A stretch of 64,000 nucleotides of DNA from Lantana camara (lineage: Eukaryota; Streptophyta; Magnoliopsida; Lamiales; Verbenaceae), in assembly GCA_037501455.1 (NCBI GenBank), contig CM074864.1, forward strand, positions 35,056,001-35,120,000, in the 5' to 3' direction. Positions 10,323-22,759 of the stretch are shown here, in pieces; the stretch's first letter is position 1, and every line of letters begins with the position of its first letter. The notes beneath the pieces are model-generated. The model was not told the DNA's origin, made no database searches, and saw nothing but the letters and a program-made list of their open reading frames with translations. Made by a program: the position numbers and the translations under genes.

Positions 10323-11514
10323 AATAACTAGCTTTACTTACTAAACTTAAAACCTATTGATGGAATGCTAGGAATTTAATTCAAAATTTGCATCTCGAAT
10401 TAAACACCTATTTGTTCGAAATTAGCTTAATATTTAATGGGAATTTTCGAATCAACCGGAGAGTTGTCCGGTTCGACCTCACCAACATATATGTTATCCA
10501 ATTTTATTAGTCTTGATTAATGCAAGTACACTTAAATGCATATCAAACAAGCACATAAACAGATAACATGTCCTAGCATGATACTAACATGTAATGATCA
10601 TGGGTTCTACCTATCTTATGCGTGATATGTGGGAGTCACTCCACAATCACAAGTTCTAACATACATGCCACATAAACAGTTTAAATCACATAAGGGAAAG
10701 AGGTAACAAAATACGAACCCTATCTCTATTACATTTAACAATTGAGATTCCCCTCCCTAACATGTTGAGGGGTCTTCACTTATGGCCTCCTTGTTACTTG
10801 AATGTGGTCCATCTTACTCCATGGGTGCATTGTCTCCAAAAATGAAAATAAAACCTCACCACCTATCTCTACTCTCAAATTACAATAAAAAGAAAAAGAC
10901 ATAAAGTAATAAGGCTCAATCTTCATATTGGCCTTAGACAATTACACGGGGCATACCACGGCCTCAAAAACAGTAATATGGAAAGCCACATAATAAATCA
11001 CATAACAGTACGCACATAAGTGAGGCTCCAACCTCAATTGAAAAACGCAACTATAGGGCTCCAACCCCAATTTAAACCATCCATGTGCATAAATTAAAAC
11101 CATACACAGATCTAAACCCATGATCACCTAACATGCTTTTGCGAGAATTTAAATTTAGCCAATAAATTAAAATTCTCGTTTCAAGTCCTAATGACTTAAA
11201 ACACGACTTAGATGCAATTCTTGTCCAAGAGCCTTTTCAATAAAACCCGAAAAACAACAGACCAATAAAATTCCAATTAATTTCCAAAATTAATAATTTT
11301 ATTCTTTCATTATTTTCAGAAAATAAAATTCATAATTTTCCCAAAATCCAAATTGCTTTAATTTCTCAAAAATCCCAATTTAATCAAAATTTTAAAATAA
11401 TTTTATTTTAACAAAACGGATTTTAAAAGATAAAATTAAAATAAAATTAAATCGGGATTTTACGGACCGAAAACACGAAAAAACACAAAACACGAAAACG
11501 GGCCCGAAAAGGGC

Positions 11515-11770
11515 CTATCGCGCGAGGCGCCGTCGCACAGCAGCGCGCAGACGCGCGCCAGCAGCGCGCACAGCGGGCGGCAGTTGCTGCTCGCGTGCGC
11601 GCGCTGGCCCCGCATCATGCGTGCGCCGCGCGCAGCAGCGCCCTGCCACGGCTATGCGGGCTGGGCAGGCGTCCCGTGCGGTTGCGGGACGGACTGGGCG
11701 GGCACGCCTCCCGCGCTGTTGCGGGAGGAGCTGGGCGGCGTCGACGGGCCTGGGCGTGCGACGTGCTAGC
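11515..11770 (-). other. GC-rich island with repeated hairpins in the C1 leader
   Basis: About 250 bp of very GC-rich sequence in an otherwise AT-rich leader. It contains CCTCCCGC (11707-11714) pairing with GCGGGAGG (11721-11728), and CGTCCCG (11670-11676) pairing with CGGGACG (11685-11691); the loops are similar. C0 has TCCCGC/GCGGGA at 14838-14855 in the equivalent island. Long reading frames on both strands here are a by-product of base composition. Confidence 0.65.
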
Positions 11771-12050
11771 ACGCCTAGGCTCGTTGCTTTTTGTGTTCGT
11801 TTCGTATTTCTGGGTTTCTCGAAAACCCGATTCAATCCAAAAATTTAAAAATTCGATTTAAACATATTTCAATCAAAACGGTTTTCAAAATCACAGTTTA
11901 AGAAAACAGTTTCAGAAATTCAGGAAAAATTACAGTTTCGTATTTCAGGCTTTCTAAAAGAACTCATGAATACCTAATTCGCATCTAAGCCTAAGAATTT
12001 CTACCAAATTCAGAATAATTGAGACGAATCAGAAACACGATTAACGAGGT

Positions 12051-12063
12051 GGCTCTGATACCA
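12051..12063 (-). other. C1 primer-binding site
   Basis: The coding strand reads TGGTATCAGAGCC, two bases after the 5' LTR end. It matches the 3' end of initiator tRNA-Met. Confidence 0.93.
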
Positions 12064-12065
12064 CT

Positions 12066-14018
12066 TGTTGGAAAACACGAATCAGAAAACAGCGGAATTT
12101 AAAAATTTTTCCAACAGAAGGACCTTGAACTCGCAATCGTGTAACCAAATTCGTAAAGATAGAAAACTTACTTTTCTTTTATTCTTTCTTGAAGCGTTTC
12201 AAGCCACCCAAGAACGCTCTTCTCGCGGCTTGATCCCCTCTCCTTGGTAAAGCTCGAATCTTCAAACTTCTGACTTGAAGTCTCTAGAGAAAGTCCACCA
12301 ACTTGATCACAATCTAACTAGTAAGGATGCTAGTTCTCTAGTTAGTGTTTAGGCTTAACCTAGGGTTTAATTTAATCTTGGAGAAAAGGAAGGTGTTCAA
12401 CACATGAACCAAGAATTGTCAATTAGCTCTAAAGGGAGCATGAGCTCCCCTATATATAGGAAATGGGAGGGGCGGCCGAACCTAGTCCTAATGGACAAAG
12501 GATTTGGTCCCTCTCTCTCCTATTACTTGATCATCAAGTATTTTCCAACTTTGACTTTGAATTCTAATTCAAGTCAACTTTTAAGAGAGCTAAAAATATC
12601 CAAACTATTTTTGGATAATTTTATACTTTATTTATTATAAAATAAATAACTTATTTTTTATCTAATTAATTAATTCGTAATTAATTAACTAGATTATTTT
12701 CTCCAAAATTAGACTTTCTTTTTAATTCAAAATTAAACCAAAGTCTATTAAATAATTAAGTAATTAATTATTTAATATATATATAATATATATATATAAA
12801 CACACGTGTGTGACACGTGTCACAGTGACACGTGTCACTCACGTGAGCCACACGTGTGACTTCACACGTGTGGAACCCTCTTGGCCCGATTAACTCGTTT
12901 AATCATTTTCAAGCCTCAACTCATGTAACCAAGTTGTTGTGTGTGACCCTCTAGGTTCTCAATTCAATTAGCAGTGACCCCAATTAATTAATTCACTAAT
13001 TAATTAATCAGTCCACAGATTAAACGACCATAGTCTAGCAACAGGTGTTTAACCCCTAGCTGAATTGGAATGTTCGGATTCGACAGAACCTTTAAGTCAT
13101 TGAATCATGTGAGATACAATCCTCCTACTTACTATCTCTCAACCAATATCTAGGGCAAGGGAATAATCAGAACCCTAATAATCCGGTCTTAAAGCTAAGT
13201 GCATTTCATATCCATTTGATCTCAATCCAAGAAACCCTTTTCTTGATGTCTTGATCTACTGCCTTGGCCAAGGACTCCATATGGCATATGAATGACTTAC
13301 ACAATAAGAGATCACCTTGCAAATGCAAGTGTAGGTCCTTTCTTGATTCTCATTCACTTTCATGAGTCACTTGTGCAACCCCAGCATAAGCCTTGAATCA
13401 GTTGTCTAAGGCGACACCCTTTAAAGCTTATACCTAAGACTACAGAGTTAACTCATAAAGTGACAAGGAACCTCAAGTCTAAGGATCAATTAATCACATC
13501 AATGACTCATGAGATATTTCCTAATCTGGAAGTTTCCATTTCCTGAAATAGAAACTTCCTTTCCCATTTAGGAATGTTCTCACACGGGGCACCTCAGTGA
13601 ACTTACTTATTAAAGTAAGCACCCTCATGTATCACGCACGTATCAACTATGCACTTTCCACCTCCATGAAACAAGGTGGTCCTTCTTAAGGGCGTGATCC
13701 CACAAGCAAGCCTTAGAGGAGTCAGGTTGACACTCCCACTGTCTGTAGGACTCATCGGCTTGGAGTATTTTACTAATCATGACTTATGTGATATAGGGCT
13801 CGTTTCATGAACCATTTCACCTAAATGGTAGAGTCCTAAAGTCATCAGGATTAGGGGAGTTCTCATACATGCACAGATAAAGTAAACGCATACCAAACAA
13901 GAGCATATAAAGAAGTGTTGCCTCAATTCGTTATTTCATTCAAAGATTGTCTGTGATTACAATAAGGAAAAGCACAAAGCGGATATACAATCGGCTTTCT
14001 AGGGCACTATTCCTAACA
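12066..14018 (-). repeat. C1 5' LTR
   Basis: Near-identical partner of 3904-5857. It ends at CCTAACA on the plus strand and is followed by the TSD AGGAG (14019-14023). Confidence 0.95.
12451..12870 (-). promoter_or_regulatory. C1 5' LTR promoter: TATA box and G-box array
   Basis: The TATA box is at 12451-12458. Six CACGTG palindromes lie at 12803-12870, in the same arrangement as the other LTR. As the 5' LTR copy, this is the one that would drive the element's RNA. Confidence 0.65.
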
Positions 14019-14023
14019 AGGAG

Positions 14024-14465
14024 GATCGTACCTCACATATGTCATTGACTGAAAGGTTCTTTCGAATTTTTCACCTTACGCGTGACTTGGGATTGACGCC
14101 CAATGTACATGTCATCAAGAATTTGGTAGAATTCTCTTGCTCTCTTCATTCTCATTTTATGTTTCTTTCTTTACACATGTCATATCGCTAGCACTTTCCC
14201 TAACATGATTTGAATCTAGGGTGGTGTGGCTTATTACTCTAGAGGAAACCTACTATGGAAGCTAAAGTAGAAAGAAACTTTCGAGGGACGGGGTTGTCAT
14301 TACCACACGAAGCGCGTTTGAGGGCGGCTCAAAATGTGTGCAGAAAGTGTTAATTCTTGTAAGTTCTTGACCCCAAAGAATAGAAATAGAAATTGTAAGT
14401 CCGATCTTTCTTTTTGGGAAATTTTTTAAATTTCGCTGCGCTTTCTGATCGTGTTTTTCCCAAAA
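14024..14465 (+). repeat. C0 5' LTR, second part
   Basis: It aligns with 54300-54644, sharing ATTCTCTTGCTCTCTTC, GCGCGTTTGAGGGCGGCTCA and the end CGTGTTTTTCCCAAAA. The end is AAAA rather than the canonical CA, in both LTRs of C0. Confidence 0.85.
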
Positions 14466-14467
14466 AG

Positions 14468-14480
14468 TGGTATCAAAGCC
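14468..14480 (+). other. C0 primer-binding site
   Basis: TGGTATCAAAGCC differs by one base from the initiator tRNA-Met site and lies two bases after the LTR end, as in C1. Confidence 0.85.
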
Positions 14481-16638
14481 ACCTTGCAAGGTCTATTTCT
14501 AATCTCTCTTTCGATATGAATTTCGTAGAAATTCTTAGGCTTAGAAGCGAATTGACTATTGTTGAGTTCTTTTAGAAAGTCTAAAAAAAACTGAATCTGC
14601 ATTTTTCCTGAAAGTTCTGAAAACTGTTTTCTAAAAATTTGATTTTATTTGAAAACTGTTTTCGCTTAAATCTATTTAAATCACAATTTTAATTTTTTGG
14701 ATTGAATTAGGTTTTGGTGAAACCTGTGATACAAAAAAAAAAAAAAATGGGTCGCGATACGTAAATGCGAGCCTAGGCGTGCTAATGCGTCGCACGCTTA
14801 GACCCACGTGTGAAGCCCACCACCATCGTCGAGCAGCTCCCGCAACTGCGCGGGATCTCCCTCATGATTCCCCCCATCCCGCGACGATGCTGCACGCATG
14901 CGGCAACTGCCGCAAGCAGCAGCGCTCACTCGTGCGCGTTGTGGCACGGCGTTGCGTCGGGTGTCCGGGGCATTCCGGGCTTAGTTTTTGTGTTTCGTAT
15001 TTTTCGTATTTCGGTCCTTGAAATTCCCAATTTAATTTTACCTTTCAAAAATATGATTTTATTAAATTAAATTATTTCCTTTTTGAATATTTTATTAAAT
15101 TGGGATTTTGAGAAATTAAAATAGATTTACATTTTGGAAAATTACTGTCTTTATTTTTGAAATTTTTGAAAGGAATAAAATTATTAATTTTCATAAATTA
15201 ATTGGAAGTTTATTGGTTTATTAGTTTTTGGATTTTATTGAAAAGGCTATTGAACAAGAATTGCATCTAAGCCGTATTTTAAGTTATTAGGGCTTAAAGC
15301 GAGAATTTTAATTTATGGGTAAATTTTAATTCTTGTAATTTTGGCATGCTAGGTGATCATGGGTTTTAGTCTTGTGAATGTTTTAATTTATGCACATGGA
15401 TGGTTTAAATTTGGGGTTGGAGCCCCATTGTTACGTTTTTCAATTGGGGTCGGTGCCCCACTTATGTGCGTATTGTTATGTGTTTTATTGTGTGGCTTCC
15501 ATATTACTGTTTTTGAGGCCGGGGTATGCCCCGTGTAATTGACTATGGCCAATATGTAGATTGAGCCATATTATTTTATGTTAAGAGTGTAGATATTAGA
15601 AAGTGAGGTTTTTACTTTACTTTGGAGATTTGCACCCATGGAGGAAGATGGATCCACACAATAAAATAATTAGGAGGCCATGAAGTGAAGACCCCTCAAA
15701 ATGTTAGGAGGGTTTGTATTATTGTAATAGATAGGGCATCGTTTTGTTTCCAATTCCCTTATGTGATTTAAACTGTTTTATGTGGCATGAATGTTAGAAC
15801 TTATGATTGTGGAGTGACTCCCACATATCACACAAAAGATAGGATCATCTCATATTAGTATCATGCCAGGACACATTATCAGCTAATTACTTGTGTGTAA
15901 TACACTTATGTGAAACTGCATTAAACAAGACTAATTAAAATGGATAACAATACATGTTGGTGGGGTCGAACTGGACAACTCTCCAGTATTCGAAAATCCC
16001 ATAAATATTAAGCAACTTAAAAAAAATAGGTATTTTGTATAAAGTGAAAACTTTAAACAAAATTCCTAGCATTCCATCAATACGATTTAAGTTTAATAAA
16101 GGGAGCTTAGTTGGTGTCCATGAGTCGTGGGGTGGCTATGTGAAACCTATTAGTTCTTAGTTTCCTGATTAATTACTTTAAGTAATTGATATTTCATGGT
16201 TATTTTGGAATGGGCGATGTCCGCGAGTCGTGGGTCATTCCGGACTAAGTTTAATCATGATCTTATGATTGATGGGTTCTGCTTAACGCGTAAGTAAATA
16301 TGGATGTCGCACTAGTCGTGGGTCCATATTGAAAGATAGGTGATGCAAAAATATTACTAAGAGTTCCATAGTGATGGAATTGGCAAGTTGTACCTACCTA
16401 AGGCTTTATTGAGGAAGTCCGCGAGTCGTGGGTCTAAGATAAAATGCTTAGGATTTTAGTACCCATTGGGAAAACAAGTTTCCTCTAAGATCGTTGGAAT
16501 TTTAAGATATTCTAAAAATAGTGGGAGATACATATGATTAAAAGACCTAAATCCTATGTATTACGTTATTATTCTACATGCTCACATCTTCTCTGCTTAG
16601 CATTTAGGTTGTAGTTCCGTGACTCTCTATAATATGAA
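14481..16638 (+). other. C0 5' leader with GC-rich island
   Basis: Collinear with the C1 leader. The GC-rich island is at about 14756-14985 and contains a TCCCGC/GCGGGA hairpin (14838-14855). Flanks such as TTTTTGTGTTTCGTATTT match the C1 flanks better than the islands match each other. The region with the GATCATGGGTTT block follows at 15350. No supported gene. Confidence 0.7.
16116..16433 (+). repeat. Four-copy hairpin array in the C0 leader
   Basis: Cores related to GTCCGCGAGTCGTGGGT start at 16116, 16219, 16306 and 16417. Outer arms pair perfectly in the third copy (AATATGGA at 16297-16304 with TCCATATT at 16323-16330). They also pair in the second (GGAATG at 16207-16212 with CATTCC at 16236-16241). 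Spacing mirrors that of the C1 array. Confidence 0.8.
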
Positions 16639-17174
16639 ATGTAAACCCATTCGTATCCATCTTTATGTCAAACAAGTTGACTAAGTCCTAACTAACTCTA
16701 ATTGACTTTAGATCCTAAAATTCGTTTTAGATTCCTAAGAGAAAGGTGTTCTCTATAGGGCGATATTCTCACTTACTTGTGAAAATTAGACCTGGGCTAA
16801 AAGAGAAGCAATCTAAGGTGAAAAGATTTTTCCAAACCACTTAGGACAATTAAACCACCTCATAATAATGTTACAAGGTATAACATTATGGAATTGTTCC
16901 ATATTCCAATGAGGAAACAAGTGCACACGAACGCGCTCTGAAGATCTTGTTTGAAGATCTTGTGGTCAAGATCATCAACGGAGAAAAGAGTTCTCAATGC
17001 ACTGATTGCTCACATTGCTTCCACCATCACCTAACCCCTTTATGCTTAACTAGAATGATGCCAATGTAGCATAGTCAATCATTTAGTTGATCACGGTTGA
17101 GAGCATTCTTAAGAAGGACTAAAAGGTTATGATAGTTAATTCTTCTTCTAAACCCGCTAAGGTAAAGGCTTGAA
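16639..17174 (+). pseudogene. C0 gag remnant, N-terminal part
   Basis: This is the start of a copia gag, recognisable from alignment with the C1 gag start: both share TCAAACAAGTTGACT, the TTTTAGATTC block and, further on, GTTACAAGGTATAACA. The start ATG at 16639 is followed directly by TAA and there are many further stops, so nothing can be made from it. M1 has inserted in the stretch that corresponds to the lysine-rich part just before the zinc knuckle (TTGAA duplicated at 17170-17174 and 50802-50806). The remaining pol part is found from 50807. Confidence 0.75.
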
Positions 17175-18322
17175 TGTAGCACCCTAAACTGAAGGCACCA
17201 CATCCCCCGCACCAGGACCCAACCTGCATATAAAATGGAAAGTCTATACACGTGCTAAGTCACGGCGAACGGGGACCACTCACACGCTATGCTAGGTGGC
17301 AGCTAACTTCGAAACCAATTAAGCAATTCAAAAGAATAAAATGCCCGTGCGAAAGCAAGATATGTAATCAATCATAAGTTCAAATAGCAATTGACGGTTC
17401 CATTAGCTGATATTCCTAGTCTCAAAATCATAAGAATATAAACATAACAGTTGATATATACTTAACTGACTTATTCAATCAATTCAATTAATTTATAAAA
17501 TGCATGTGAACAGACTCCAACTTGATCAAGAGACTCGACAACATGACTTCCCGCCTAGCGCTCCAAAACCTACTGGAAACAAAGCCGAGTTTAGTCTATA
17601 AGAGACTGGTGGGTATAAAACAAGGCATAACATATATAATATTACAAAATTTAAACACCCACACATGCACGCTATAATCCCGTGCGAGGTTTTTAAGATA
17701 TTTCCCAAGTGGGTAAAACAAAGGAAAACAACGCTCGGGATTACAACTTTCAAATTTCTTCATTCCATACATAAGGTTTCATAGCCCTGTGAGAGGGCGT
17801 GCATAATCTCCAACCTTCTCCTCGTGTGTGCATATCAATTCAATCTTTACATTAGTGATCATTCACATTCACACATATTCTTCATAATCACAATCATATC
17901 ATTCAAAATCATAAACACTTACACCTTCTTCCTCCGGGTGGTGGACGGGATTGCAAGTCCCGGCTACCTAATCATATCAATGTGGCTATGAGTTTCATGA
18001 GTCCTCAAAGCCCGGTTAGCGTTTCCTCGTCAAAAACTCCTTGACGAGGTCCGTTTCGCCTTAGTTCATGGTGGAACTAGCACATGGGATCCCCGTCGGC
18101 CCTATGCCTCCCCGGATAGCCACATGTACTAAATTCCTGGGCCCGTGTTTAGTTCATATCATGCACTCGCCAAAATCATAGGTAGGGTTCATAAATAAAA
18201 GGGGTCATACGTTTGAAATCATTTACCCAAAATGACTCGATATATAAATATACTACTTTGGCTTAAAACATTTCACGTAAGGGATATATCGGGTCGTTTT
18301 AGCTATTAGAAGAGAAACCCAC

Positions 18323-18404
18323 CTGATACACCTTACCGATAATACCAAGAAGAAAGAAAGACTTGCGGTGTCCTATGAACCTGGCATCTCCGCCCTGGAG
18401 AAAA
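18323..18404 (-). other. Putative mini-exon in the M1 LTR
   Basis: In the coding direction the block follows TTTCTTGTACAG, a good acceptor-like sequence, and ends at CAG before GTGGGTTT, a donor-like sequence. E1, E2, E3 and M2 LTRs have equivalent blocks at the corresponding place. Splicing is inferred only from motif conservation. Confidence 0.4.
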
Positions 18405-19265
18405 CTGTACAAGAAACGACATGGTGCATATGTGAGACTCAAGACTCCAAATGAACCATATATGACGCACGGCAACATGATGCACATGGTATGAGATGTC
18501 AGAGAAGTAAAATGACGTCATGAAGCCACATAATTCAAGTAATTCATTCAAGTACATTCATAGCATAAAGGTTTCAAGCCCAAACATTTCATATCTTTCA
18601 TTGTCATTCGTTAATTCCATATCATTCATTCTTTTCATAGTTCATATAAAACGTATCAAGTCATTCCATAATTTAAATCCATAATTTAAAGGTAACACTT
18701 CAAGAAATAATTTCATACGACTTTAGTCTCATAAATTCCTTTCAAATTCAAATCTTCACATTTATTTCAAATGAATCCAAGAATTTCATATAATGGTCAT
18801 AACACGTACTATTTCACATTTACAATTAGAAATTAGACAAATAAAAACGTTCAAGTCATGATCGGTAATTAAATAACGCGAAATAGATAACAACTGAATT
18901 CTATAATTAAATAAATTAAACAATATTTAATACATATAATAATCATGCATTTAAATATTATATAATAAAATCAATATCTAAATACATATGTATATATACA
19001 TATATTTATACATACGTACATCAATGCATGCATGCGTGTAATATATAATACTATATTTACACATTTCCATGCATTTAATATATAATATATGTAGATATAT
19101 ATATATATACTTACGTGCATGCATTTACCATAATATATATATATACCATGAATGCACAATTACATAATCACAGAAAAAAAACATGTATATGCAATTAATA
19201 AACACACACATTTAATATATATATCTATGTAGGTGGATATATCATGCACAAAATACCGTTAACAT

Positions 19266-19270
<5 letters not shown>

Positions 19271-19304
<34 letters not shown>
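19271..19304. repeat. (AT)n microsatellite
   Basis: A pure AT run in the M1 left LTR. The right LTR has longer AT runs elsewhere (42545-42596 and 42693-42740). Confidence 0.9.
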
Positions 19305-19309
<5 letters not shown>

Positions 19310-19411
19310 CATAAAGAAAGCAGCAACAATTGAAGAACGAAGCAGCAGCAAAAGCAGAAAGAAAGAGCAGCAGTAACAAGAAGGAAGATGCAGCAGCAGT
19401 GCAGAACTCCC

Positions 19412-19515
19412 CGCTCGGGTAACGCAGCAGTATAAACCTTCCCCGGCCGGGAAGGAGATTACAGAAGAACTCCCGGGGACATTCCAGTTCAAACTCTCCC
19501 CGCCCAGGGAGAGTG
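19412..19515. repeat. GC-rich palindrome cluster, M1 3' LTR
   Basis: Four GC-rich inverted repeats about 30-40 bp apart: one around CCCCGCTCGGG, CCTTCCCCGGCCGGGAAGG at 19437-19455, one around CTCCCGGGGAC, and CTCTCCC...GGGAGAG at about 19494-19513. The right LTR copy (42998-43125) has more perfect versions. Confidence 0.85.
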
Positions 19516-20861
19516 TTGCAGAAATGAAGCAGCGGCAGCAGCAGTTATGCGCAGAACAGGGGGAAGAAAAATAGGGCAAGACAACACAAGCTTCCAACCA
19601 AAAATTGGATACATAAAGGTGCAAGAAAGAGCAACAAAATATCAATATTTCAGGCCCCAAAGCAGTTCTAAACACACAGCAACAAGAACAACAGGGAAGG
19701 TGGTTCCATTCCCCAAAATTCAGTCACGTAACAACTCCATATCAAGGCAAAATTTCATACACTCCACATATATTGAATTCATGTTCATAAACACATAAAA
19801 TCAGCTTGAGTTATCACATCACATGCTTCAAGTCTCACGAAAACCGAACCTAAGACATGGATTCAAGAAAAATGGAGAAAACCTAACTATTCACTATAAA
19901 TCCAATACTCCTTCAAATCTCCATCAAAATCAGCAAATAAGTACTCACAAGAAAGAAGAGAAGATGCACAACACATTCATGAACTTACCTTTCAAGTTTG
20001 GAGTGATTTGGTGGAGAGATGAGCTCAAAAGGGTGAAATGAAAAGTGTTTCACTTGGAGCTTCAAGGGTGTCTCGGGTTGCAGCTGAAACTATCTCTTCT
20101 TGGTGTATGAAATGAGGTGTGGGAGATGTTAGCTGGTTAAGGGTTAAGTGAGAGTCATGTGGGCCCAAGTTTCACTCCAATTGGTTAACTATGGTTCAAG
20201 TAATGATTAAAATAGTGGGAGGTGGTCATTTAGGCAAACGACACAAGTTTCGGTTAAATTTCGAAGGTCAAAACGAGTTTAGAAAAATATGAGGCTTGTT
20301 CTATTGAACCCGAATCTTCGATACGAGTTCAACGGAGGTGACGGAACTCGAATCCAAGTTCCCGAGCTCAAGATATCACATACGGAACCAAGGGTGAGCG
20401 AATTGCCCATTAGCCCCCGATTTGGTTCCACAATTCAAAATAAATTCGTTACCACATCATACGAGACCGAAAGCATGAAACGAGCACATAGACATGTTCA
20501 TAGCACATAATTCTACGATATACTAAATTTTCACGAATTTTGGATATCAAATCATATAAGAATGAAACACGATTAAAACACTCATGCGCAAACGTTAGCA
20601 ATTTCATATCATTTCCAAATTAAATAAACATATTTATATTTCATTTTTAAATTAAAATTAAAGTCAACGATTAATGAAATTAATTAATTAGAAATTTAAA
20701 TAAATAATTAACGAAATAAACTATAATAAAATAAAATAAAAATTATAAAATAATAACAATTTATAATAAAATTAAATATTTAGGACTTACAAACAATTAA
20801 TTCGCGCAATTTGGTAAACACTTATGTCATCATTGTAAAAATAAAAAACCGGGGCGTTACA

Positions 20862-20896
20862 AACTCTCCCCCTTAAAAGAATCCGTCCTCGGATTC
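20862..20896 (-). other. M1 polypurine tract and preceding hairpin
   Basis: The coding strand reads AAGGGGGAGAGTT directly before the LTR. Immediately upstream is GAATCCG-AGGA-CGGATTC (20879-20896), a perfect seven-pair hairpin. Equivalent hairpins with different stems are in E1, E2 and M2. Confidence 0.85.
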
Positions 20897-20920
20897 ACTG
20901 CACGCCTAAAAATAATTAAT

Positions 20921-21056
20921 GAGGGAACCCCGTCCCTCGCAAGCAACAAGGAGAGATCCCCGTCTCTCGAACAACTATGAGAGAACCCCGTCTCTCAAAA
21001 GCAATAAAGAGAGAACCCCGTCTCTCAAAAGCAACAAAGAGAGAACCTCGTCTCTC
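20921..21056 (-). repeat. Five-unit hairpin array near the 3' end of the M1 internal region
   Basis: Five units of about 30 bp start at 20921, 20951, 20979, 21009 and 21039. Each has six-base arms around a loop that reads CGGGGT, or a one-base variant, in coding sense: GAGAGA-loop-TCTCTC in four, GAGGGA-loop-TCCCTC in one, where both arms changed together. E1 carries the same array at 27156-27292. Confidence 0.88.
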
Positions 21057-21962
21057 AAAAGCAGAAATTACATAAAAAAAACGCCAAGAAGGAAAGATTC
21101 AAAACAAGAATTACAATAATGAATAATCCCATAAGTCACACAGGGGCACGTAATAAACCTCAATTACAACATAACAAGGAACAACAAAAATAATCAATTA
21201 GCAAGGTATATAGCATTAAGAAATCAATTAAATTAAATTGCATGTATGCATATGCCATGAATGTTTTATGTACCGTTCACCGTAGCCAAGAAATTTGAAG
21301 TTGATTAATTCATGGTCCCACAAAAGCTGGCTTGGCTCTTGACATATCTTTAATGCCCTTGATATGAGTGTTCGGTTGAAGAGAAGACATCTCTCGGCTG
21401 GTCCTACTTTGACTTTTACACTTGGATTACCTTCTTCAATTTGGCGGATTCCTTGGAATTCAATTAACTCTTATAATAGTGCTCACTTCCTGGTCTAACC
21501 CCTCGCTCTTAACCTCTGATTCTTCTTTCGACAAGCCCAACTCTTTACTTGACTAACCCCTGACGTATCCAGCATATCTTCCAGATGTTCATCCTTATAT
21601 CAAATTTGAATTTACTATCCATGACCATGCCCTGATCTACACCAAACTCATCACGACGAATGATTGTTGATACTTCAAAAGTTTATGGAAATATGACTTT
21701 TCCTTTCCTAGATAGTTGAGGAAATCCGATGATGACCCAACTTACAATCTCTAATCCATCTTCACTCCCTTAGGATCCATAGGACAGTAAGTGCATAGCT
21801 TTTCTTAAATAACCTGGCTTAATTCTTCATTGAAGACTTGGTTAACATTATCTTCGGTATCTGAATTCCGTACACATGAGTGCCCAACGAACCAACCCCT
21901 TCAATACCCCATCGCCGTCTTCATCCCCAGTACAATAGTTTAGCTTTTACTTTAACGGTTTG
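21057..21962 (-). other. M1 internal region, segment next to E1
   Basis: Non-coding as far as can be seen. It contains the GTACCGTTCACC block (near 21271; coding strand GGTGAACGGTAC) that recurs in E1, E2 and M2. E1 interrupts it at 21962. Confidence 0.6.
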
Positions 21963-22759
21963 TGTAACGCCCCAAATTTTCAATCATGCAATAAAGGGCA
22001 TAATGTGAAATAACTGCCAATCATGACTTAAGTGTTTAATTGCTTAATTGTCCTTACTTGATCATTTCATGAATTTGGGGACTTAATTGCATGAATTACT
22101 TGTGGGACTTAATTGATCACTTATTATGAGATTGGACTCAATTGCATGACTTATGAAGTTGAAGGATTTAATAGCAAATTGGAGCATCTCTTCCTCTCTT
22201 ATAGTAGCATTAATGTACCATTTTCCCTTCATACATACAAACATATCACTTTGCTCTTTGCTTCCATTTTTGGACCGAACCAAAACCCTCATCAAGGAGT
22301 AAGGGAATTTCATCCATTCAAGCATTATTTTGTGGGATTTAGGAGCAATGAAACATCATCAACATCATCTCTTTTCCTTTTTCTCATTCATTCAGGGTAT
22401 ATGAGCTTAGTTGGGAAATTCATGAATATATATGAGAATTAGGGTTATGGTTTAAGTTTGTTTAATTATGTTCTAGTTGTAGGAAGTATGCATACTTGAT
22501 CATAGCTTGAATTTTATGTACATATTTCGAAGTTTATAAGCTTGGAGCATGAGTTCATTTGTGGGTTTTGAATGATGAATTTTTTGATGATCTAAGTATG
22601 ATAGCTTGGATTAAATGTTACTTAAATGTTGTATTTAAGTTATATGCATGTTATATATTTGTTTTGGGTGTTTTGGTTGAGGTTTCTTGGGAGTATGCTA
22701 TCCCTTTCTTCCCTCCACGAACTAGCCCTATTTTCTGCCCTTTTTCCGGCCCAGGAGGA

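Larger units (their letters stand above)
9796..12050 (-). other. C1 5' leader (untranslated), about 2.25 kb
   Basis: It lies between the primer-binding site and gag. It is AT-rich except for a GC-rich island (11515-11770), and carries four regularly spaced hairpins (10002-10322). The C0 leader (14481-16638) is collinear: both have the island, the GATCATGGGTTT block, the GTGTAATTG region and then the four hairpins. No conserved reading frame was found. Confidence 0.7.
3904..14018 (-). mobile_element. C1: full-length copia LTR retrotransposon, minus strand
   Basis: Two LTRs of 1954 and 1953 bp flank a 6.2 kb internal region. On the coding strand the LTRs start TGTTAGG and end CCAACA. The 5-bp TSD AGGAG matches exactly on both sides. 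Reading right to left: 5' LTR, primer-binding site, a leader of about 2.25 kb, a gag-protease-integrase-RT frame, broken RT and RNase H frames, polypurine tract, 3' LTR. The two LTRs differ at only a handful of positions by eye, so insertion is fairly recent. Reverse transcriptase is disabled by two stops and a frameshift. Confidence 0.95.
17175..20861 (-). repeat. M1 3' LTR (3687 bp)
   Basis: It starts TGTAGCACC and ends GGGCGTTACA on the plus strand. It aligns along its whole length with 40733-43263 joined to 49594-50801. In the coding direction it holds a GTAAGT donor-like site (RC at 19983-19988), a palindrome cluster (19412-19515), an AT microsatellite, a mini-exon-like block (18323-18404) and the conserved TAGGCGGG region near 17550. 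Confidence 0.93.

Noticed and set aside
11515..11835. 106-aa Arg/Ala-rich minus-strand frame (and overlapping plus-strand frames) in the C1 leader
   Set aside because: It lies in a GC-rich island where stops are rare by composition. The C0 island does not preserve the frame, and frames exist on both strands.
14468..14480. tRNA gene suggested by the tRNA-like 13-mers at the LTR borders
   Set aside because: Only the 3' end of initiator tRNA-Met is matched, at primer-binding sites. No cloverleaf can be formed around any of them.
20921..21056. CRISPR-like array of short palindromic repeats about 30 bp apart
   Set aside because: This is plant DNA. The spacers are not unique, the units lie inside retrotransposon M1 and recur in E1, and no cas genes are present. 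It is an RNA or DNA hairpin array of the element.
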